From assembly GCF_000278135.1 (NCBI RefSeq), contig NZ_JH725022.1, forward strand, positions 256,186 through 320,185: a stretch of DNA of 64,000 nt, in the 5' to 3' direction. The position numbers and the translations under genes are program-made. The notes beneath the pieces were generated by a model, which saw only the letters and a list, made by a program, of their open reading frames with translations, searched no databases and was not told where the DNA came from. This document shows, piece after piece, positions 57,085 to 64,000 of this stretch (its first letter is position 1; each line of letters opens with the position of its first letter). The DNA comes from Candidatus Bartonella washoeensis Sb944nv. GTDB taxonomy: Bacteria > Pseudomonadota > Alphaproteobacteria > Rhizobiales > Rhizobiaceae.

Positions 57085-59406
57085 TTAATTTTGCTGAATT
57101 GGCATTGTAATGGTTACAGTCGTACCTTTCATTTCTTTAGAAGTAATTTCAAGCTTTCCTTTATGGAGTTCTAACAGAGAGCGTGAGATGGCCAATCCAA
57201 GTCCTGATCCAGTGTGGGTTTTTGTAAATTGATTTTCAACTTGTTCAAAAGGTTGCCCAAGTTTTTTTATTGCGGATTGAGGAATACCAACTCCTGTATC
57301 TTTAATTCTGAAAACAAGATTGGTTTTTTTCTGGAAAGCATAGACATCAATACTACCACCAGAAGGTGTAAATTTAACAGCATTAGAGATAAGATTAAGG
57401 AAAATCTGTCTCATGGCACGGCAGTCAACCTCAGCATGAAGTTCTGGAGCAATATTCGTTGTAACAGAAATATTTTTTTCTTGGGCTTGTGGTGTGAGTG
57501 TTCGCACTGCTTCACTGATAATGGGCTCAAGATTGGTATTTTTACAATCAAGGGTAAATCTTCCAGCTTCGATTTTAGACATATCAAGGATATCATTAAT
57601 AAGGGTTAGAAGATGGGTTCCTGAATTGTAAATATCATGCATATATTCCTCATAGCGTTGTGAACCAAGAGGGCCAAAGGTAGATTGCAACATGATGTCT
57701 GAAAAGCCGAGAATAGCATTAAGTGGAGTACGCAATTCATGAGACATATTGGCTAAAAATTCTGATTTAGCTTTGTTAGCACTTTCTGCGCGTTCTTTTT
57801 CTGCTTGCAGACTTTTATTAAGTTTTTCAACTTCTGTTGCACGTTGTTGAGCATTTCCTCGTGCACGTTTGAGTTCTTGAATGAAAGAAAAAAGGCGCCT
57901 TTCACTGTCTTCAAATTTTTCTTGTTGTTGTTTAAGCTCAGAAATGTCTGTACCAATACAAACAAGTCCTCCGTCTTGGGTACGTCGTTCATTAATTTTG
58001 AGCCAACAGCCATCTGCTGTTTGGCGAATACTGGTTAAGTTACCAGTACCATCATCTTTGAGGGGATATTCACTGATTGCAGGGCGTGCCATGGCTTCGA
58101 CTGTTGCACGTTGGATGCCTGATTGTAGAATCTGTTTAGGGATAGCGGCATATTCGCAAAATTTGCTGTTGGACATGACTAAACGTCCTTCTGAATCCCA
58201 CAATACAAAAGATTCTGAAATATTTTCAATAGCATCGCGGATACGAAGGTCGGCTTGCGCTGTTTGTTCAGCGAATTGACGTTGTTCACTAATATCGTAG
58301 GAAATACCAACCAAATGGGGCTCTTCTTCTTCAGTAACTTCGGCACGAATGCGCATCCATACATAATGACCATCAGCATGACGCATGGGGACGTTAATGT
58401 CGATATGCTTTTTTTTACCGCTCATTAATTCCTGAGCAAGATCAAAAAAATTTGCATCATTTGGATTAATAATGGCGGTGATTTGGGAAATTGAGAGCAG
58501 TGCATCTTGAGGCACATAGCCGAGCATTTCATACATTGCTCGTGACCAGTAAACACGTCCACTTGCCATATTCCAGTCCCACAGTCCACAGCGTCCACGC
58601 ATCATTGCCATATCAATGCGGTTTTGAATTTTTTCTGAAGCTAGATCTGTATTACGTGCTCGTATAATTTGATTATAATAAGCATAGAGGAGAGCCAGGA
58701 TAATGCCTGTAGTTCCTATGAACAGAGTTATGTTTAATGAAAAAAATTTGCGCCATTCTACGTAAGTATGTTGCATTTTTTCACTGATGAATACACCATA
58801 TTGTCTATTTTCTGTTTGATTGAAGGAAGCGAGAGCAGGGGTATCTTTTCCTATCGTGATTTTCATGATTCCAGCATCTTGTCCGAGAGACCGTAAAGCA
58901 GTACTCTCAGAGGTAAAATCTTGTAAGGGTTTTCCTAAAATTATTTCGGAACTGGATGAGGCTAGAACATCGCCTTTTTGATCGACAATAGCAATAACAG
59001 TGTTGGTTTTGATAAGACCTTTGTTACGAAAATTGGTAAGAATATTTTGTAAATGATTATGAGAAAGAACAGCGTTTTTTTCTTGCTGAGTAGCTGAAAG
59101 TAAGTCACGATCAATTATATTGGTAATATGAGAAGCTAAGAGAGTGAGGGTCGAACGTGTACTTTTATCAATTGTATCGCGCCAATCATAGATTGAAACA
59201 AAACGAATTGCTGCTAGCAAAACGAGGAATACAACAATTATGATAGGAATAAAACGCCGTAGCCAAGGCTCAATAAAGAGAAGTTTTTGATAAGTGGAGC
59301 CAGAAAGCAGGTTGATATGCGCTGTCCGTGCCTTGCAACTTTGAGCGCTGGGTTTTGAAGTGGCGTGCATATCTGTTGGCGCGTTATATGCGTCCAATTT
59401 AGCCAT
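57085..59406 (-). CDS. pleC: PAS-domain sensor histidine kinase, PleC-like
   Basis: 773 residues. Membrane helix about 51-70, an extracytoplasmic sensor domain about 75-225 and a second helix about 227-247. Two PAS domains follow (about 265-380 with CGLWDWNMASGRVYW, and about 390-490 with SFVLWDSEGRL), then a coiled coil about 490-545. HisKA has SHELRTPLNAILGFSDIM, the extended H-box shared by PleC, DivJ and PdhS kinases that act on DivK. The ATPase domain has NLISNAVKFTP, DTGVGIP and GSGLGLAIS. The two-helix, PAS-containing layout and its length fit rhizobial PleC, so it probably controls cell-cycle polarity; a DivJ paralogue is not fully excluded. Confidence 0.8.
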   Translation of the reverse strand: MAKLDAYNAPTDMHATSKPSAQSCKARTAHINLLSGSTYQKLLFIEPWLRRFIPIIIVVFLVLLAAIRFVSIYDWRDTIDKSTRSTLTLLASHITNIIDRDLLSATQQEKNAVLSHNHLQNILTNFRNKGLIKTNTVIAIVDQKGDVLASSSSEIILGKPLQDFTSESTALRSLGQDAGIMKITIGKDTPALASFNQTENRQYGVFISEKMQHTYVEWRKFFSLNITLFIGTTGIILALLYAYYNQIIRARNTDLASEKIQNRIDMAMMRGRCGLWDWNMASGRVYWSRAMYEMLGYVPQDALLSISQITAIINPNDANFFDLAQELMSGKKKHIDINVPMRHADGHYVWMRIRAEVTEEEEPHLVGISYDISEQRQFAEQTAQADLRIRDAIENISESFVLWDSEGRLVMSNSKFCEYAAIPKQILQSGIQRATVEAMARPAISEYPLKDDGTGNLTSIRQTADGCWLKINERRTQDGGLVCIGTDISELKQQQEKFEDSERRLFSFIQELKRARGNAQQRATEVEKLNKSLQAEKERAESANKAKSEFLANMSHELRTPLNAILGFSDIMLQSTFGPLGSQRYEEYMHDIYNSGTHLLTLINDILDMSKIEAGRFTLDCKNTNLEPIISEAVRTLTPQAQEKNISVTTNIAPELHAEVDCRAMRQIFLNLISNAVKFTPSGGSIDVYAFQKKTNLVFRIKDTGVGIPQSAIKKLGQPFEQVENQFTKTHTGSGLGLAISRSLLELHKGKLEITSKEMKGTTVTITMPIQQN

Positions 59407-59692
59407 TTCTAGTTCCTCTAATTATGGAATAATGTGATTGAAAAATTGTTTCTGTATTCATAGTTAACCCCATAAATACAATGAATCAAAACACGAGTCC
59501 TCTGTCCAGTCTTTTTTTTTAAAAAAAAGTAATTTTATTCTTATGAGCATGGAATATGGAAATAAAAAAGAACCCTAACATTCTCCATAAAAAGGTTTAA
59601 ATTGCTTGTTTATGGGGTTGCAGTTACAAAGAGATAATTTATTTTCTTTCATAAGAAATATTATAATATATTGATTTAAAATCGTTTTTCTT

Positions 59693-62320
59693 TTAAGCGA
59701 GTATGCGATTGATGATATCTGCTACATCGCTTGACAATTTCGGAGCTATTGCAATTGTTTTTAATGCGATTTCAAGTTTCTTTTGCCGAATTGGCTCTAA
59801 TTGTCGCCAAGAACGCATCATTGTTAATAATCGGGAAGCGAGCTGTGGATTTTTTTTGTCAATTTCAAGAATGATTTGACAAAGAAATTGATAGGATGCG
59901 CCATCAACTCTATTAAAACCTGTTAAGTTGTTAGATGCGAAGACACCAATCAAAGCTCCTACACGATTGGGATTATCTTGTGAAAAGAGCGGATGCTGCA
60001 TGAGTTTTTGAACGTGATCAAGTGTTGATGTTCCCGCAACTATTGCTTGAATGGAAAACCATTTATCCATGACCAAAGGGTCATGCCGATAGCGGTTTTC
60101 AAAATCATTTAAGGCATTTTGTGCCTGCTCACTTTCTTTAAAACGCTGCACTAAAATGGTTATACTGGCCATGCGATCAGTCATATTATTAGCTGTTGCA
60201 TATTGTGTGGCAGCACGGGTTGGTTGGGCTTCAGCGATGGAAAGATAGTCTAGTATAATATTACGTAATGCTCGTTTCCCAGCTTGTACAGTGTTTGGTG
60301 AATAGGGCTCATTGGTTTGCATTTGCACATAAAGTTTTGTGAAGAGTTCTTGATACGTATGTGCGAGTGAAGCCAAAAACTGATTGCGCACATGGTGAAT
60401 ACACTCTGGATCAACATTTTTACCGATTGTGTGGGCAAGCTCAACTTCGCTCGGTAAACTTAAACAAAATGCGCGAAATTCGGGTTCAAGACTTTCGTCT
60501 GTAATGATAGTTTCAATCAATTTTAGCAAGGCAGAGGGCATACCCTCTTTTGCTCGTGTTTCATCTTGAATAGCTTGAATCAAGGCTTGCGTCATCAAAT
60601 GATTCAACGACTGCCAACGATTGAATTGATTACTATCGTTTTGTGCAAGAAATATGAGTTCGCTTTCATTGAATGGGGTTTGTAGAATGATAGGTGCAGA
60701 AAAGTCTCTGAGCAGTGATAAAACAGGTTTTGCATTTAATCCCCTTAATGTGAACGTTTGGTTTTCCTTGGAGAGAAGCATAACATCTGATTGAATATTT
60801 GCATCAGCTTCATAAGCTAGAGATTCTCCCTGGTGTCCTAAGAGTCCAAAAGCGATAGGGATGAGCATAGGTTTTTTTATATTTTGTTGTGGTGTTTCTG
60901 GACTGTGTTGCTTTGCATGAATTGTGAGAACACCATCACTATAATGGTGTTCAATTTCTACATGGGGCGTGCCTGTTTGTTCGTACCACAGCATGAATTG
61001 TGAGAAATCTCTACCAGAGACTTCAGCAAAACAGGTGATAAAGTCTTCAATTGTGCAAGCTTGTCCGTCATGACGTTGAAAATAGAGATCCATCCCTTTA
61101 CGAAAGAGAACAGGGCCTAAAATAGTATGCACCATGCGAACGACTTCTGCACCTTTTTCATAGACGGTTGCGGTATAAAAATTGTTGATTTGGCTATATT
61201 GACGAGGCCGTACAGGATGGGCGAGTGGACCGGAATCTTCGGTAAATTGCTTAGCTTTCAATGTTTTTATATTTTCAATTCGCTGGAGACTACGCACATT
61301 TTGATCTGAAGAAAATTCCTGATCACGGTAAACTGTTAATCCTTCTTTTAGGCAGAGCTGAAACCAATCACGGCAGGTAATGCGATTACCGGTCCAATTA
61401 TGGAAATATTCATGGGCAATGATGCGTTCAATATTTCTATAGTCATAGTCGGTTGCTGTTTCAGGATCTGCAAGAACATATTTATCATTAAAGATATTAA
61501 GCCCTTTGTTTTCCATTGCCCCCATGTTAAAGTCAGAAACAGCAACAATATTGAAAACATCAAGATCATATTCGCGTCCGAAATATTGTTCATCCCAATG
61601 CATAGAGCGTTTGAGCGCATCCATTGCATAAATTGCGCGTTCAGTTTTTCCTTTTTCTACATAGATGCCGAGTTTAATACGTCGACCAGACATAGTGGTA
61701 AAATAATCTTCTAGTTTATCAAGGTTACCACCAACTAAAGCAAAGAGATAAGATGGTTTGGGATAGGGATCTTCCCAAACGGCAAAGTGGCGATTGCCCT
61801 CAAGAATTCCTGATTCTACAAGGTTGCCATTGGAAAGCAAGATGGGGATTTTCTGAGAATCTGCCTCAATTTTTACTGTATAGGTAGAAAGAACATCTGG
61901 GCGATCATAAAAATAAGTAATACGACGAAATCCTTCTGCTTCGCATTGTGTACAATAAACACCGTTTGAAAGATAAAGCCCCATGAGTTGGCGGTTTGTT
62001 TCAGGATTCAGTTTAGTGACTAATTGCAATGTAAAAGGAGCGGTTGGTGGCGTTATAATTTCTAAACATGAAGGAGTGACGTTATAAGTGTTTTTGGCCA
62101 ATGTTTCGCCATTAATAGCAACAGAAATTAATGTAAGATCATCTCCAGAAAGCACAAGAGGCATTCTCTCTTTTGTATTTTGGCGCGCCTCAATGAACAA
62201 TGTTGCTGTCACAAAGGTTTTTTGTGGTTCTAAACAAAAGGAAAGCTGTGTTTTAGAGATAGTGTAGGGGGTTGGTTGGTAATCTTCCAAACGATAAATC
62301 GGCGTTGTTGGCTGTTCCAT
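59693..62320 (-). CDS. pepN: aminopeptidase N (M1 family)
   Basis: An 875-residue zinc aminopeptidase of the gammaproteobacterial/alphaproteobacterial PepN type. The substrate N-terminus recognition motif GAMEN is at 267-271. The zinc site is HEYFH at 303-307 with the third ligand Glu at 326 in LCLKEGLTV. A long helical C-terminal domain completes it. Cytoplasmic; no signal peptide. It lies about 290 bases upstream of the PleC-like gene on the same strand and follows the uracil-DNA glycosylase gene by about 80 bases. Confidence 0.96.
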   Translation of the reverse strand: MEQPTTPIYRLEDYQPTPYTISKTQLSFCLEPQKTFVTATLFIEARQNTKERMPLVLSGDDLTLISVAINGETLAKNTYNVTPSCLEIITPPTAPFTLQLVTKLNPETNRQLMGLYLSNGVYCTQCEAEGFRRITYFYDRPDVLSTYTVKIEADSQKIPILLSNGNLVESGILEGNRHFAVWEDPYPKPSYLFALVGGNLDKLEDYFTTMSGRRIKLGIYVEKGKTERAIYAMDALKRSMHWDEQYFGREYDLDVFNIVAVSDFNMGAMENKGLNIFNDKYVLADPETATDYDYRNIERIIAHEYFHNWTGNRITCRDWFQLCLKEGLTVYRDQEFSSDQNVRSLQRIENIKTLKAKQFTEDSGPLAHPVRPRQYSQINNFYTATVYEKGAEVVRMVHTILGPVLFRKGMDLYFQRHDGQACTIEDFITCFAEVSGRDFSQFMLWYEQTGTPHVEIEHHYSDGVLTIHAKQHSPETPQQNIKKPMLIPIAFGLLGHQGESLAYEADANIQSDVMLLSKENQTFTLRGLNAKPVLSLLRDFSAPIILQTPFNESELIFLAQNDSNQFNRWQSLNHLMTQALIQAIQDETRAKEGMPSALLKLIETIITDESLEPEFRAFCLSLPSEVELAHTIGKNVDPECIHHVRNQFLASLAHTYQELFTKLYVQMQTNEPYSPNTVQAGKRALRNIILDYLSIAEAQPTRAATQYATANNMTDRMASITILVQRFKESEQAQNALNDFENRYRHDPLVMDKWFSIQAIVAGTSTLDHVQKLMQHPLFSQDNPNRVGALIGVFASNNLTGFNRVDGASYQFLCQIILEIDKKNPQLASRLLTMMRSWRQLEPIRQKKLEIALKTIAIAPKLSSDVADIINRILA

Positions 62321-62399
62321 AATTTTTTCCTGAGTGTATTTTAAAAATGCAAATGAGCGAAAGACTATTTATATTGTTGTGCAAGGTAAGCTGAAGGAA

Positions 62400-63218
62400 T
62401 TACGAGAGGTTATTTAAGCGATTTTTTACTTCTAAAAAGTCCATCCATGTAAGCTTTTTTTGACTTGGTGTTCGTAAAAGATAGGCAGGGTGAAAGGTTG
62501 GCATAACAGGTATTTTTACTTCACCTTCTCCTACATAAGTGTGCCATTTTCCCCTTGATCGGATGATTCCATTTTGAATTCCGGTAAGAAATTGTGCAGC
62601 AACTCCTCCTAGTGCTATGAGGATACGAGGTTTAGCAAGTTGAATATGTCGTTCAACAAAAGGGCGGCATAATGCAACTTCTCTCGGTGTTGGTGTGCGA
62701 TTGCCTGGTGGACGCCAAGGAATCGTGTTCGTTATGTAAACATTTTGTCTTGTGAGGCCAATTGCTTCGAGAATTCTGTTAAGCAACATTCCCGCTTTTC
62801 CAACAAAAGGAATTCCTTGTATATCTTCTTCGCGTCCTGGTGCTTCTCCAATGAGCATAAGTGGGCTTCCTGCTGTTCCATCCGCAAAACATGTATTTTT
62901 CGCTGTCAGTTTTAAGGAGCAGCCATTAAAAGCGAGGAGAGCAGACTTTAATTCATCAAGTGTATTGGCCTTTTCTGCCATCTCTATAGCTGAGAGTGCG
63001 TATTGTGCGGTATCGGAGTTAGGTAGTGGATAGTTATGCTGTTTTATGGTTGCTGGTATTTGTTGGTGATGGGAAGTGTCGATTACCTGCTTTACATTTT
63101 TCTCTGATTGACTAAAGCGGTCAATAGGCGCATCAGCCAGCACGGCATCAGCACCACTTTCTTTGTAAAAACTTAGAAGCTCTTCATATGAGATTGAGCA
63201 CTGAGTTTGGTTTAACAT
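62400..63218 (-). CDS. uracil-DNA glycosylase, family 4-like
   Basis: A 272-residue base-excision repair enzyme. Motif A is LIGEAPGREEDIQGIPFVG (about residues 127-145) and motif B is MPTFHPAYLLR near the C-terminus. The N-terminal 70 residues are a poorly conserved extension, as in other alphaproteobacterial members. Classical family 4 enzymes bind a [4Fe-4S] cluster through four Cys. Here the position in the RPPGNR loop that is Cys in Thermotoga UDG is Trp (NTIPWRPPGNRTPTP), although a later Cys (ALCRPF) is kept. The cluster may therefore be absent or altered. Confidence 0.85.
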   Translation of the reverse strand: MLNQTQCSISYEELLSFYKESGADAVLADAPIDRFSQSEKNVKQVIDTSHHQQIPATIKQHNYPLPNSDTAQYALSAIEMAEKANTLDELKSALLAFNGCSLKLTAKNTCFADGTAGSPLMLIGEAPGREEDIQGIPFVGKAGMLLNRILEAIGLTRQNVYITNTIPWRPPGNRTPTPREVALCRPFVERHIQLAKPRILIALGGVAAQFLTGIQNGIIRSRGKWHTYVGEGEVKIPVMPTFHPAYLLRTPSQKKLTWMDFLEVKNRLNNLS

Positions 63219-63295
63219 TGTATTTTTCTTACCTATAGATATATTAATGAATAGACCAGATAGAATTATTCTTCAAGCTGTATGATATTTTCGTT

Positions 63296-63325
63296 GCTAA
63301 TCTGATTATAGCTAATCTGATTATA
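63296..63325. repeat. 15-bp tandem duplication
   Basis: GCTAATCTGATTATA occurs twice head to tail in the spacer between thiD and the uracil-DNA glycosylase gene, upstream of the latter. Confidence 0.75.
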
Positions 63326-63360
63326 AGAATACCGATAAAGCATGATTAAGACGTTTAAGT

Positions 63361-64000
63361 CTAGAGCTCTTTTTGGTGGTGGTTTAAAAGCAATGTGTGG
63401 GTATATATTTTTGCTTTTTTTACGGCTTCAATGAGAGATTCATTTAATGCCAAATGTGCAGCAATAGCGCTTGATAGGATGCAACCAGTTCCACGCATTG
63501 TTCCTGTTACGCGGGGAGTAGAAATATTCATTATCTCAGTTTTGTTAACTAAGCTATCAATTGCAAGAGGACCATTTGCATGTCCACCTTTTATCAATAT
63601 AGAGTGTGGACCAAATGATAGAAGTTTTTTTGCTTGTTGTATTGTTTGCTTATGATAAGAAGCCAATGGGCTTTGGCTCAGAAGAGCGAGTTCTTCTCTA
63701 TTAGGTGTTAAAAGATCAACGTGAGGAAGCAGTTTATTGATCATAGTTTCGATGATTGCTTCCGTTGTTAGTTTTCCTCCTGATGAGGCGACAAGTACAG
63801 GATCCAGAATAACTGGAACATGAGGATAGTCTTCCAATACATTACAGATTGCTTCTATAATTGCTTGTGTTCCCGTCATACCGATTTTTATTGCGCTTAT
63901 GGGATTGGCCTCTAGAGCACTGCGCATTTGCGCGGCGATCAGTTTGCCATCCATTGGAACAATTTCAACAACCTGATTATCATCTTGTACGTTAACACAG
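63361..64000 (-). CDS. thiD: hydroxymethylpyrimidine/phosphomethylpyrimidine kinase, 5' end beyond window
   Basis: Phosphorylates HMP and HMP-phosphate for thiamine synthesis. The frame stays open past the ATG at 63954 to the window edge, and the extra codons (CVNVQDDNQVVEIVP) match family sequence, so the gene is truncated by the window. Ribokinase-fold motifs are visible: AIKIGMTGTQ, VILDPVLVASSGG and the anion-hole region MRGTGCILSSAIAAHLA with the catalytic Cys/GTGC. About the first 65 residues are missing. Confidence 0.93.
   Translation of the reverse strand, partial: CVNVQDDNQVVEIVPMDGKLIAAQMRSALEANPISAIKIGMTGTQAIIEAICNVLEDYPHVPVILDPVLVASSGGKLTTEAIIETMINKLLPHVDLLTPNREELALLSQSPLASYHKQTIQQAKKLLSFGPHSILIKGGHANGPLAIDSLVNKTEIMNISTPRVTGTMRGTGCILSSAIAAHLALNESLIEAVKKAKIYTHTLLLNHHQKEL

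Overview
The window reads as a chromosome segment of a Bartonella-like alphaproteobacterium (order Hyphomicrobiales/Rhizobiales). Support: AT-rich DNA with long eroded gaps between genes; rhizobial gene orders (ispH-thrB-rnhA; feuN-feuP-feuQ followed by ccmI-ccmE-ccmF-ccmH, degP, a two-component pair and glnE); a CcrM-type methyltransferase; a MucR/Ros regulator; a PleC-like kinase; and an outer-membrane protein of the Bartonella hemin-binding/Omp25 type. The species cannot be fixed from sequence alone.

Layout. 1-9.9 kb: core metabolism and envelope genes (partial ispH, thrB, rnhA, a DsbD-N-like periplasmic protein, YqgE/AlgH, a large 7TM-PAS-GGDEF-EAL protein with altered catalytic motifs, an M16 peptidase, thrC). 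9.9-12.6 kb: decaying accessory DNA with one intact small secreted protein, a dead paralogue of it, and a remnant of a phage-type integrase. 12.6-20.3 kb: HAD phosphatase, ccrM, mutY, DUF721/DciA-like, DsbA-like, ppdK. 20.3-25.8 kb: a second integrase remnant, a peptidoglycan-binding membrane protein, DUF5330, sufE, mucR and long gaps. 25.8-28.5 kb: oligopeptidase B and sodB, convergent on a strong shared terminator.

29.6-35.9 kb is the most unusual part. A tRNA-Gln(TTG) is followed by eroded DNA, then a leftward type I secretion operon (HlyB-like ABC transporter, HlyD-like adaptor, HlyC-like acyltransferase). Divergent from it is a very AT-rich cluster encoding a glycine-zipper, bacteriocin-like 112-residue protein and three tiny two-helix membrane proteins. 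The transporter is interrupted at an A8 tract, and the acyltransferase has both a frameshift and a His-to-Tyr change at the expected catalytic position. I read this as a contact- or surface-type bacteriocin/immunity locus, possibly comparable to the glycine-zipper Cdz system of Caulobacter, with a damaged or phase-switched exporter.

36-64 kb: ordinary core genes. These are DUF1499; a bifunctional penicillin-binding protein with DUF1214 and DUF1254 partners; the FeuN/P/Q signalling set; the cytochrome c maturation operon; DegP with a downstream two-component system; glnE; the hemin-binding-type outer-membrane protein; ogt; a PleC-like kinase; pepN; a family-4-like uracil-DNA glycosylase; and thiD, cut by the window edge.
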